A DNA stretch of 64,000 nt from Rosellinia necatrix (taxonomy: Eukaryota > Ascomycota > Sordariomycetes > Xylariales > Xylariaceae), in assembly GCA_021209875.1 (NCBI GenBank), contig JAGYVD010000003.1, positions 3,658,001 to 3,722,000 of the forward strand, given 5' to 3'. The notes beneath the pieces were generated by a model. It worked only from the letters and a program-made list of their open reading frames with translations. It searched no databases and was not told the origin of the DNA. Made by a program: the position numbers and the translations under genes. Position 1 is the first letter of the stretch. Every line of letters begins with the position of its first letter. Of this stretch, positions 9,544-18,698 are shown piece after piece.

Positions 9544-11734
9544 TTTCGTGTATAAAGCATTTGTAGATGGGGAGACGAAAACTATGACCCCTGACGCATA
9601 TTAACGACCATAACGATGCACCACCAAGTTCATTTCTGTATGTATAAAAGTAGGGTCACGCATTGGGTATCGCATCCTGGATCATGATGATGACGCTAAA
9701 AAGATATCCTACTTGGTATGGAAGGCGTACCGGGCAAAGATGGACGGGTCTCCTTGGGGCATTTTTTAATAGGGCATTATAGAGACTCTACGTAGAAGGA
9801 TATGTTCATATAATCATACAAACCAGCTCGTGCACCAGCTCATCGCGGGCCATCACCAATCTGCTTGGCTCAGAAGCGCATCCATTAGGGGTTGCATACT
9901 AGGACGCACTGGATACCACATTGGGTGGGTTCTATAGGGTCAATTGACTAATCCACAGGCTCATGATGAATAAAGGCTTGTGCTTGGAATTTACCATGGC
10001 GATATTCGTCATTCCCAAATCCAAACCTGTTCAAAACCAACTACCATAGGAAAAAAAAAAACTAACGAGGAAAGAAATGTTCCCCTACCGCAATTTTTAC
10101 TATGCTGCCCGTCTTTATCTGTGTCCTTACATCATGGCGGCTAAGAGGCCACCCTCGTCCCATTTCAATAGATGGCGATGAGCCCGGGCGATTCAGTTCC
10201 CCTAAGGCTGTTGCCAGGCCCAGTCTCATCGCATAATGTTGGGATGGGACCACCGTTCTATTTGGTCACGTCGTAGCACCTAAGCCACCCCTTCGCTATC
10301 ATCCTTGCGCCCCTAATTATGACACCCAATTATTTCTACGGCTATGGAAAAAAAAAAAAAAAGCCTCGTTGGGAAAATTCTCTTCTCCCTTTTCTTTTAC
10401 ATATACGGATTGGATTTGATCTCTGTGCACCCCTGCCTGCTGTGCTCAAATGGGGACACTATCGACAAAACCGGTATGATTATGGGATCACTTTAGGTCG
10501 TATGTCATTCTGGATATTCAGTTGTTGTACCCCATCAGACGTCGGTGTTCTGTGCTGTAAGCTTTGCGGCGGTAGTAACGGGGTTTGCTTACGAGTGTTA
10601 TGGTATGCTGAAAGAACACCGTGTATCAAGGTGCTGGGCTACTCAACTGGGCCGGGATTTTGGGTGGGCAATCCCGTGGTACGATAAATGCTCCCTCTTC
10701 TCTCGCTCTACGGCCCTATATCTACGAAGTTCGTCGGTCTGTGTCTGCGTGGAAAAAACCTCTCGGTCACGCCTAGCATAAGGTGCCGATTAGTTCCGAA
10801 CACGCAAGCACGAGAAGCATTCTTATCTTCTTGAGGCTGTATGCATCGTTCGTTAACTCATCCATCGAATATTTTGACGAACATACCCTCTACTGACCGT
10901 AATTCACCAGAACTAAAAACGCGTGACACCAAGCTCAGGCGCTTTCTAGCCAGTAACTTCCTTCAATATGCGGAAGCAGACACCCTAGCAGTATAAACCC
11001 CGAAGGCAGAGACGGCGAGGACCTACAGCTTCAGCACCCACGCGCGCAAGGCTCGTCTGCTTTGCCCCCTGGGTATAAATATCCGCAATCGTATAACATG
11101 GAGTGATTTTGTAGTCTACTTAGCAACATACGATACGCCCGTTCAATAGTGCAATGGGGACGTTTCGCTGGCTCTTCTTTTCCCTTGGTTGATATATCGG
11201 ATCTTATTTGATAGGGGTTAAGAAGCGGTTAACTCTAGCTCAGACTGCGACTTATAGGGAATCCGAGACCGACATATGCTACTGCAACATGGCCATGCGC
11301 CTCTAGGTTGGTTAGAATAAGCTTAATTAGAGCACGCAGATCACGTTTGAATTCTTCATAGGTTTAATTAGCTGTAGTTCCAACGCCTCGCATAAACGGC
11401 GAAATTGCGTGAACCAGTAGGTCCGCGTGCTTTGTGAACATCATACATTGATCCCAGACCCCGTAGAACCGAACAATCGGCATTGTGTGAGCAGGTGTAT
11501 GTATCACGTACCGTCGTCGCTTCGCGGAGGGAGACTGGACGACGATCGGTTCAGCGCCCGAAGGCAATTCATTTTTGCGCATTGGGCAGCGACATTAGCT
11601 GCAAGTGACCTCGTAACACCTATGAACCGAAAAAGCCGTGTGATGCCATGCAAATGTCAAATTCCGTTTTGTTTTTGGAATAACCACGCCCTCTACATCC
11701 GTACCCAAATCCCACCAAAGCCGAAATGATTCAT
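9544..11734. other. 2.2 kb intergenic region between two 3' ends
   Basis: No supported gene on either strand. It contains an A10 run near 10051-10060 and an A14 run near 10349-10362, and otherwise unremarkable mixed sequence. Short ORFs lack any family resemblance and splice-compatible neighbours. A non-coding RNA could be present but nothing in the sequence demonstrates it. Confidence 0.5.
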
Positions 11735-12523
11735 CTAAGCAGCCTACAACATGGCACATCAGTACATATCCAGCCACTTGGTTCGCCGTGTCGCTTGGCA
11801 CGTTGGAGACGCAACCAAGGAGATGGGGGCGAGGCGTACCTTGACAGCGTATTTGCGTTGGGGGAAATGCGTGGTTCTCTTCTTTGTCTTCTCTAGGACC
11901 TTTGACTTCTCCTCGGGGGAGAGACGGCGGCGAATGGCGCGGGTCTGCTTGGGTCGGAGATCGAGGGGAAGGTACTTCTTATTTTTGTAGAAGAGGCGGA
12001 GTTGCTGACGCTGCTTGAGGTTGACGACGGTCAGGACGCGGGCGATCGACTTTCGTAGGTCGTGGCTGCGGGACACAAGAACAAAACGTCAGTCTCCGTA
12101 TTTCAACGGTTCAATGCCGCACCCTTCTCGGCCGGGTGGCCCTCTAGTGGTTTGTGCACCCGTGTTTGATTGCTCAACTGATGGCTTGGCCAGTCGCCTG
12201 ACCGATCGCTTGCCGTCTGGCATTGGCGGGGGTGCGTGCGTATCGAGGGGTATCGGAGGTGTGCTCTCTTCCTCGCCGGGCGCATGATTGGACGTACATC
12301 TTGTTCAACTTGCTGCCAGACGATGTGATCTTCTGGATACGGAGCTGGCCAAGCTCGGTCTTGAGCTCGCCGAGCTGCTTCATCAGGTCATCCTTGCTCT
12401 TGTTCCAGAGCTGGCCGGTCTTGACCTTGGACGTCGACTGCGGGCGAGGAGTGCCGGGTTAGCTATAATTCCACGTACTCGATCCCCAGAGGCGTTGGGG
12501 ATGTCGTGCGACCGACTTACCAT
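11735..12523 (-). CDS. RPL35: 60S ribosomal protein uL29 (L35)
   Basis: Component of the large ribosomal subunit near the exit tunnel. Four exons: 12523-12521 (just the ATG), 12437-12298, 12065-11840 and 11743-11735. They give 125 aa: [12 protein letters not shown], then [75 protein letters not shown] and [15 protein letters not shown]. This is the full family length. The first intron (12438-12520) directly follows the start codon and the last one (11744-11839) leaves only Ala-Ala-stop in the final exon. Intron 2 (12066-12297, 232 nt) is long for this window but shows no C/D snoRNA boxes that I can see. The ATG|GTAAGT arrangement is common in fungal ribosomal protein genes. Confidence 0.95.
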
Positions 12524-12703
12524 CTTGAATGGCTTTGGGCGTACGGAATTGGCGGTCTCCGGGTTGTCGTCGTCGTTTGGGGGAGGAGGTCGTGGCGTGA
12601 AATTTCGCCAAATTCTTTTTAGGGTCTAGAGATTTGGAGAGTTGTGTGGAAACCAAGGGCAGCACAGACCACTCCATATTCATAAGCGGGTCTTCTTGGC
12701 TTA

Positions 12704-12850
12704 GGTGGGCAGGTACCTCCCTACAGGCACATGCCCAGGTAGGTACTTAGGCACCGTCTGGCTGTGGCTATAATTCCGTGGCTGGAGTATACCTACGCAG
12801 GCTACCTAGGTAGGAGCCCCACCCAATGTACCCCTCTGTAAGTCTCCTGA
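12704..12850. repeat. AGGTA/TACCT motif cluster in RPL35 upstream region
   Basis: Units such as GGCAGGTACC, CCCAGGTAGGTAC and GGCTACCTAGGTAGG, both orientations. Confidence 0.55.
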
Positions 12851-12881
12851 GGTACAGAGACCTCGGGAACTTTTGATGTTA

Positions 12882-12944
12882 CCTATAACACCATAACACC
12901 ACAACGCCACAACGCCACAACGCCAGAATGCCAAAACGCTAAAA
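12882..12944. repeat. Degenerate 8-9 bp tandem repeat (CCACAACG-like)
   Basis: About seven consecutive units of the form CACAACGC / CATAACAC, decaying at the right end to AAACGCTAAAACGG. Confidence 0.7.
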
Positions 12945-13131
12945 CGGAGAGAGCAGCACGAAGTATATACCTCCGGAGGTCCAAGAGTTTAAAAAGAATG
13001 CCTAAATTGCACATACGAGACGTAATCCTAGTGCCGCGTAGCACCAGATGTGTCTTTTAATGTGTGGTATTAGGGTGAGCACTGCAGCCTAACTATAGTT
13101 TTCGATAAAATTCCGTCGCATATTCAGCAAA

Positions 13132-13257
13132 GCCCGCTTGGCTCAGCGGTAGAGCGTATGTTAAAACCTCAACCAAATACTTGACTAGCACATACTAACT
13201 AGATAATAGGCATCACTAGTAATGATGAGGTCGTCAGTTCGACTCTGGCAGTGGGCA
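13132..13257 (+). tRNA. tRNA-Thr(AGT), copy 1, with non-canonical insertion
   Basis: Exons 13132-13155 and 13210-13257 join to a perfect 72-nt tRNA. It has acceptor stem GCCCGCT/AGTGGGC, D-arm GCTC-AGCGGTA-GAGC, anticodon stem CATCA/TGATG with loop CTAGTAA (anticodon AGT), variable AGGTC, T-arm GTCAG-TTCGACT-CTGGC and discriminator A. The internal promoter is visible: A box TGGCTCAGCGG (13139-13149) and B box around 13236-13246. A T7 terminator follows. The 54-nt insertion 13156-13209 lies between the D-arm and the anticodon stem, whereas the canonical eukaryotic tRNA intron lies between nucleotides 37 and 38. If the insertion is not removed the gene would be a pseudogene. Two copies with an intact mature part and conserved splice signals argue for function. 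Confidence 0.9.
13156..13209 (+). other. Spliceosomal-type intron inside tRNA-Thr copy 1 (predicted)
   Basis: 54 nt starting GTATGT and ending ATAATAG, with a perfect TACTAAC branch-site match whose branch A is 11 nt from the 3' end. Length and signals match the mRNA introns in the window. Donor GTATGT can also pair with ACATAC just upstream of the branch site. Splicing here is a prediction. Confidence 0.7.
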
Positions 13258-13260
13258 TCC

Positions 13261-13267
13261 TTTTTTT
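13261..13267 (+). terminator. RNA polymerase III terminator of tRNA-Thr copy 1
   Basis: T7 run three nucleotides after the tRNA 3' end, the usual Pol III stop signal. Confidence 0.85.
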
Positions 13268-13374
13268 CCGAGTGCTTTTTAGTCTCTTGGGCCTGAGTAA
13301 TATAATTTTATGCCACTGCCAATGCCTTAGCGCGATCATAGTGTGTAAGAAGTCAATGGCTCATCATGAACGAA

Positions 13375-13499
13375 GCCCGCTTGGCTCAGCGGTAGAGCGT
13401 AAGTTGAATATCAACTCAAAAACCTGACTCATGAATACTAATTCATCATAGGCATCACTAGTAATGATGAGGTCGTCAGTTCGACTCTGGCAGTGGGCA
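13375..13499 (+). tRNA. tRNA-Thr(AGT), copy 2, with non-canonical insertion
   Basis: Exons 13375-13398 and 13452-13499. The joined 72-nt sequence is identical to that of copy 1, with the same A and B boxes. The 53-nt insertion 13399-13451 sits at exactly the same position but is largely different in sequence. The sequences flanking the two tRNA copies do not match beyond a few bases, so the identity is confined to the mature tRNA parts. A T5 terminator follows at 13504-13508. Confidence 0.9.
13399..13451 (+). other. Spliceosomal-type intron inside tRNA-Thr copy 2 (predicted)
   Basis: 53 nt starting GTAAGT and ending CATAG, with a TACTAAT branch site whose branch A is 10 nt from the 3' end. 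It contains an internal AGTTGA/TCAACT hairpin that copy 1 lacks, so no common secondary structure (such as a bulge-helix-bulge) is shared by the two insertions. Confidence 0.7.
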
Positions 13500-13503
13500 T
13501 TTC

Positions 13504-13508
13504 TTTTT
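13504..13508 (+). terminator. RNA polymerase III terminator of tRNA-Thr copy 2
   Basis: T5 run a few nucleotides after the tRNA 3' end, with further T-rich sequence behind it. Confidence 0.75.
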
Positions 13509-14023
13509 GTCTTTCTTAGGGTTTTTTCTTTTGGCTGCTAATGAATTGTAAACGCGGTTTATTTATATGCTAATTCATTGAGAAACAAAAAAAAAAAAAA
13601 ACCTTCCCAATAGTACATTTGGTTGAACTGACCCACCAGAGTGGGTCCATATTACCTAAGAGAGGGACAAAGTGCATGCTGTAATACAGTGCCTGGTCCC
13701 TCGTGAACCCATAGACACTGTCTCATGCTATAGATGTGACCAATTAGCCAAGAGCCCGAGGATCCGTTGCCACTACGATACGACGTTGTTTCTTAGCTAC
13801 ATTTCATCGAAACCGAGAACGGTCTTGCCGTCCTTACGGTCTGCCAAATTCGATCTTACTCGACCCTCAACTCCGAATCGCCGACCGGCTTTGATCCGTG
13901 TCGCAACCCGCTCCGATCCGGTCGCATATGCGGCACGCTTGCACACTTGTACAGAGTACATCTTGCAACCACATGTCGCCCGATCCCCACGGTTGAGGCA
14001 GCCATTCACGCCCAGCTCCGACG
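13509..14023. other. Intergenic region upstream of GOS1
   Basis: About 515 bp. It holds a long A run near 13587-13600 and then the GOS1 upstream/leader region. A 193-codon open frame overlapping GOS1 here is a chance frame. Confidence 0.5.
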
Positions 14024-14843
14024 ATGGCAGCAGCCACGGGAAACCAAGGTTGGGCTCAGCTGCGACAGCAAGCCCGGGCTTTAGAGTCGCAGGTAGCAAC
14101 GGAATATCGACCGTGAATCGCGCGCGACTGCCGCTGACGCAACAGCCTACATACAGACCGAGTCGCTATTCCACACATATTCGCAGTACTCTACTGTGTC
14201 GAACATCCCACCGAAGCCGAGCCAGCAGGAGAGAGAAACCGAGGCGAGGCTAGAAGAGCTATTGAAGAAGGTGAGATCGTATTGATCTATCCAGCACCAC
14301 CCATCCCGGGATACTCGGTCTGACTAGGTTCCGCCATAGCGAGAGGTTGTCGTCGACCAGCTTGGCCGGCTGCTCGACTCCGAAGCGAGCCTGACCTCAT
14401 CGGCCCTGAAACAAAACAACCTATCGCTCCTTCGCGAGAAGCTCGCAGAACACCGACGCGATCTCAGTCGTCTGAAATTGAAACTACAGGAGGCACGCAA
14501 CCGCGCGAACCTCCTGTCGAACGTGCGCGATGACATCGAGAGCTACCGCGCAAACAACCCCGAAGCCGCCGAGGCCGAGTACATGCTGGACGAGCGGAAT
14601 CGGATTGACAATTCCCACAACATGGTAGACAGCGTGCTAAGCCAAGCATACGCAACCAACGAGAGTTTCAACTTGCAGCGCGAGACGCTCGCCAGCATCA
14701 ACCGTCGTATCACGTTAGCCGCAAGCCAAGTCCCCGGACTCAATACTCTAATCGGCAAGATCTCGGCGAGGAAGCGCCGTGATGGCATAATCATGGGTGG
14801 TTTTATCGCTTTCTGCTTCGTCGTCTTTTTCCTTTTCTTGTGA
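14024..14843 (+). CDS. GOS1: Golgi SNARE GOS1 (GOS28)
   Basis: Tail-anchored SNARE for retrograde and intra-Golgi vesicle fusion. Exons 14024-14092, 14157-14270 and 14340-14843 give 228 aa, typical for the family. The N-terminus MAAATGNQGWAQLRQQARAL and the following ESQ/TESLFHTYSQY are family hallmarks. Next come a coiled helical bundle (LLDSEASLTSSALKQNNLS, LAEHRRDLSRLKLKLQEARN), the SNARE core with MLDERNRIDNSHNMVDSVL and QRETLASINRRI, and a C-terminal membrane anchor GIIMGGFIAFCFVVFFLFL ending at the stop. Introns: 14093-14156 (GCTGAC branch) and 14271-14339, whose acceptor ATAG is chosen because the nearer CTAG would read into a stop. Confidence 0.93.
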
Positions 14844-15453
14844 TAATAAAAAAAAAAAAGAAAAAAGAAAAAAAAGAGCCAGAGCACAACGACGAAAGAG
14901 ACCGGATGATGGCGCGATCTCCTTTTTTGTATGATTTAATGGCATGGGGCATATACTGTGAGGCGTTGCAGATGGTACTGTCTTTTTCTTTCCCCCTGCG
15001 AGGCAAGACCGCAACAGCCCATACGAGATCGGAAGCGTTGCATTGTATTATCAGCCATTACCGCAAGACTGCTCACATACCCATACGGGCAGAACAATCT
15101 GAACCATTTCAATCCCGTGCCCCATTGCACTACTGACTTCTCGTCTCCCGTATGCGTGATGCTGGGGAAGCTGATAATGCTAAAATCACCGCCAAAATGA
15201 GCGCAAATCTAACAAGACGGGATCTGGAAGATAAATAACCAGGGTCGAGTAACACTTAAAAGCGCCCTCTACGCCCAAATCTGACCTACCCGGAAGGCGG
15301 GGGAAACGGCATATAGCAGTATAGAGCGATATTATGATATAGGAATATCGCTCGGTTTTAGCGGGGTTTGGGTATCATTCATATAGGTAGTCTAGCCCTA
15401 TCATACATATAATACAGCATCGCCCACGCAAGCAGTGCCCCCCGGCTCCCATC
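14844..15453. other. Convergent 3' intergenic region GOS1 / ATP10
   Basis: 610 bp between stop codons. It starts with A-rich sequence (14847-14876) that could belong to the GOS1 3' UTR. Nothing else is supported. Confidence 0.55.
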
Positions 15454-16564
15454 CTAGGTGGTCTGCTGCTGCGCGGCGTCCGCATCTTCTAGCAGCAGCC
15501 GCCGGAGGCACTTGACAAGGCCCTCGCGCTCATGGTCCTCGCTGTTGCCGCTGCCGGCCCAGCGGATACGGCAGTCCGGGTCGAGGAGGAAGGTGTAGCC
15601 GACCTTGCTGTTGAGCAGGCCGACGGCCTCGCGGATCTCGTCGGAGACGCCGCGGCGGACGAGGAAGTAGCGGGCGTGGTTCTCGGGGGATCCGGCGGCG
15701 CGGCGGAGGCGGCCCATGAAGAGGCAGACGAGGAAGGCCTTGAGGGGGTCCTCTTCGATGTTGACGGACACGCGCTGGGCGCGGCCGGCGCTGTCATCGA
15801 CGAGGCGCCCGACGTCCGGGTTGCTCTGGGGCGAGACGAAGGTGCCGCACTGGTTCTCAGCCCAGAGGCTGCTGAAGACGGTGACGACCGAGACCCGCCC
15901 ACGCAGCACGGGCGTCGTGTCGCGCGGCGCCTTGTCCCCCCGCACCAGCGTCCGCCCGTACAGGTTCGGGAAGAACAGCGAGAGCTCGGGCTTGAAGAGC
16001 CGCGGCGGCGCGACGTAGAGCTTGCCCTTGTGGAACTTCATGTTGCCCCAGTCGCGGAAGTACGGGCGGGATATCTTGTTCTTCCTGTGCGGCAGCGGCG
16101 AGAGGGGAAAGAGGAACGCCGTCGGTTAGCCGGGCCTGTCGCTAACTTGCCGCCGGTCGGGGGCGCGGCATCGGGATGCCGGGATGAACGTACAGATATT
16201 CCCGCTTCTCGAGGTGCTTCTCGTAATTCACGAAATCGTCTCGTCGCTGCTTCAGAGTCCGGGAGTCTATGCCCGTGTTCTGGCCGGCTTGCGGAGGGTA
16301 GGGGAGGCCGATGGGCCGGCTCAGCGGCCGCGGCGTGAACTCCTCCAGGCGCTTGCCGTACGGCCTCGGGGCGTCGGCAAGCGGAGACGGGGCGACGATC
16401 TTCGGGGCCGGCGGAAGGGCGCCCGAAGGGGTGGTCGCACGTGCTGTGGCGGGTTTGGGAGTGTCTTTTGAGCTTTCCCCGGCCAGGCGGCGGTAAGATG
16501 TGCTAAAGACTCGCGATTGACATAATTGGCAAAGCAGCCATGGCCGCCGCATAGACAGCGACAT
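15454..16564 (-). CDS. ATP10: Mitochondrial ATPase complex assembly factor ATP10
   Basis: Assembly factor for the Fo sector of mitochondrial ATP synthase (acts on Atp6), located at the inner membrane. Exons 16564-16194 and 16084-15454 give 333 aa. The start MSLSMRRPWLL opens a mitochondrial presequence with RVFSTSYRRLAGESS. A Pro-rich linker follows, then RRDDFVNYEKHLEKREYLKN, ISRPYFRDWGNMKFHKGK, SLFFPNLYGRTL, SVVTVFSSLWAENQ and GYTFLLDPDCRIRWAGSG, the conserved Atp10 blocks. The intron 16085-16193 (GTACGT donor, GGCTAAC branch, CACAG acceptor) joins CT|G to give ...YLKNKISRPYF. An in-frame ATG further upstream (16681) would add 39 residues; I chose the one that starts the presequence-like segment. 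GC content is very high in the second exon. The gene is divergent from the E2 gene. Confidence 0.92.
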
Positions 16565-17131
16565 ATTGGCGACTGGCTCCCACCCCGAACTGACAAACCT
16601 ACGTGCTAGGCACTTAGTATGCGGGCTCTCGAAGCCGTCGTTGCGATATAACAGCGTGGTGATGTGTCTTGGTTTGAACAACGCTTACCGGGTTCCTAAC
16701 AACCTTGTCGTTATCATGGTACCTTAGTCTACCTAGGTAGGTACGTAGTAGATGCCCATCCGCGGGTTATGGGAACGCAACGTGGGTCGCGCAACATTTA
16801 TTTGCGAGCTTCCAGTCTGATAACTGTTTTGTCGACCGGGGTTGTAGGTACCTAAGGTACCTACTTAAGATTATCGATAATCGATAACCGGCGCCGTCAG
16901 GGTTGGGCGGCTGGAGCGGAGGGGCGTTTGTGATAAGCCCCCATAACCCGGCCATCGTCGGCTTCCCCAGACAACGGCTACAAACGGACGATTGTGGGGG
17001 GCAAGTCAGCCGGCCATCATTCCTTCTCCTACTTCTCCCATCGTCTGAGACGCCAATTCACTGTGTTTCCCCCTGTTTCTGTAAATTCCAGAGTCTAATA
17101 TAGTAATTCGACCGGCTCGACGGCACATACG
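16565..17131. other. Bidirectional promoter region ATP10 / BCKDH E2
   Basis: 567 bp shared by two divergent nuclear genes for mitochondrial proteins. It contains AGGTA/TACCT palindromes (16729-16864) and an ATCGATA direct repeat (TTATCGATAATCGATAACC, 16871-16889). Confidence 0.6.
16729..16864. repeat. AGGTA/TACCT motifs in the ATP10/E2 promoter
   Basis: Blocks CTACCTAGGTAGGTACG near 16731 and GTAGGTACCTAAGGTACC near 16845 with perfect local palindromes. Confidence 0.6.
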
Positions 17132-18698
17132 ATGTTTTTACGACGTGGCTCCCGTATTTTGCGCCGTCAATGGCGGACATACCAGGGAATCGCCCGAATG
17201 GCAGATCCCCCGATACGCGGGACCTATTACGCTGCCGCCAGGGATTTCCACTCGACGAGGAGGATGCAAGTCGTCAAGCCAGTGCTCCTGGCTGACATTG
17301 GCGAAGGTATGAGAGGCCTTCCTCCCCCTGCTACGAAAATACTGCGTGCTCAGACCCATCCAAGGGATCGTCGAATGCGAAATCATACAATGGTTCGTGG
17401 AACCGGAAGCCAGGGTCGAAGAGTTCTCGCCCCTGTGCGAGGTCCAAAGCGACAAAGCCTCGGTCGAGATTACGAGCCGGTTCGCTGGCGTTGTCAAAAA
17501 ATTACACTATGACGCGGGAGAAATGGCAAAAGTGGGAAAGCCGTTCGTGGATATCGATATCGAGGGTGATGCAACGAAGGAGGATCTAGATGCGTTGACA
17601 TCTCCAGAACTCTCAAAGGGTGGCGGTGCTTCAGAGTCACTAGACCGGGGGTCCTCAAGTCAGCCACCCGAGAGGTCGGGTTCTGGACAGAGCCCTATAA
17701 GCACGTCACAATCCGGAATGACCACACCTCAGTCGCCGCCTCAGGAGAGAGGCAGATACGCATCGTTGGCGACTCCCGCGGTGCGACATTTATGTAAAGA
17801 GTTAAACGTGGAGATAACCGATGTTTGCGGGACGGGAAAGGGGGGCAGAGTGTTAAAAGAAGACATATACAAGTTCGTCGAGGCCCGCGACTCGGGTAAG
17901 CACGTCATCCAACCTACTGCGACAGCGCCCGACGCATCCTCTACAGCGCCCACGACCGCCGATAAGCAAACGGAGGCTACCGTCGCCTTGTCAAGTACCC
18001 AACAGCAAATGTTCAAAGCCATGACCCGGTCTTTGAACATACCACACTTCCTATACGCCGACGAGGTTGATTTTTCCAAGCTTTATGAGCTGCGCCGGCG
18101 GTTAAATCAAGTGTTATCCCAGTCGAAAGTAGAGGGAGAGGTGTCAAAATTATCCTATCTGCCTTTTGTTATTAAAGCGGTGTCGCTTGCTCTTTACAAA
18201 TACCCGATGCTCAACGCACGTGTGGATATCGATCCTCAAACGTCCAAGGCAGCGCTTGTCCACCGCGGCCAGCACAATATTGGCGTGGCAATGGATACGC
18301 CTGTCGGCCTCCTTGTGCCCGTGATCAAGAACGTGGGTGCCAAGAATGTGCTGTCTATCGCGAGCGAGCTGGTAGGCCTGCAGTCTCGGGCGGCGGCCGG
18401 GAAGCTGTCGGTGCAAGATTTGAGTGGAGGAACGATCACAGTCTCCAACATCGGTAATATAGGAGGGACCTATCTATCGCCCGTCATCGTCGAGAAAGAG
18501 GTGGCCATACTGGGCATTGGCCGGATGCGTACGGTCCCCGCATTCGACGAGGATGATAAGGTAATCAAGAAACAGGTGTGCAACTTTAGTTGGAGCGCCG
18601 ACCACCGTGTCATCGATGGCGCAACTATGGCCCGGGCCGCCGAGATCGTTAGGCAGATTGTGGAGGAGCCCGATAGTATGATACTCCATCTGCGGTGA
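17132..18698 (+). CDS. Lipoamide acyltransferase (E2) of branched-chain 2-oxoacid dehydrogenase
   Basis: Mitochondrial dihydrolipoyl transacylase core of the complex that oxidises the 2-oxo acids of Val, Leu and Ile. Exons 17132-17306 and 17365-18698 give 502 aa. There is an Arg-rich presequence (MFLRRGSRILRRQWRTY ... RDFHSTRRMQ) and a lipoyl domain (VKPVLLADIGEG, then VECEIIQWFVEP), with lipoylated Lys89 in VQSDKASVEITSRF. A Ser/Pro linker and a peripheral-subunit-binding domain follow (ATPAVRHLCKELNVEITDV, GTGKGGRVLKEDIYKF). The catalytic domain ends with the active-site motif WSADHRVIDG (His472, Asp476). DKASVEITSR points to the branched-chain type rather than the pyruvate or 2-oxoglutarate E2. 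The intron 17307-17364 ends in CCAAG; this unusual acceptor is needed to rebuild DIGEGIVECE, whereas the nearer CTCAG gives a wrong frame. Confidence 0.93.

Larger units (their letters stand above)
12524..13131. other. Intergenic region between RPL35 promoter and tRNA genes
   Basis: Upstream region of RPL35 (minus) carrying a TACCT/AGGTA motif cluster (~12704-12850) and a short degenerate tandem repeat (12882-12944). No gene is supported. Confidence 0.6.

Noticed and set aside
9544..11734. 5S rRNA or further tRNA genes in the long intergenic regions
   Set aside because: No internal control region or B-box with a foldable cloverleaf was found by eye; a covariance-model scan would decide.
12066..12297. 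snoRNA in the long intron 2 of RPL35
   Set aside because: No C box (RTGATGA) and D box (CTGA) pair with terminal stem could be seen.
13132..13257. Reading the tRNA insertion as a canonical 37/38 intron
   Set aside because: The anticodon stem CATCA/TGATG and loop CTAGTAA are contiguous downstream of the insertion; the sequence before it cannot form the stem.
13156..13451. Bulge-helix-bulge (archaeal-type) tRNA introns
   Set aside because: No shared helix across the exon-intron junctions of the two copies; GT...TACTAAY...AG signals explain both better. Not fully excluded.
13672..14253. 193-codon frame overlapping the start of GOS1
   Set aside because: Runs through GOS1 exons and introns in another frame; no domain or codon bias.
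15532..16338. 268-codon plus-strand frame opposite ATP10
   Set aside because: Produced by the high GC content of ATP10; no family resemblance, while the opposite strand matches Atp10 block by block.
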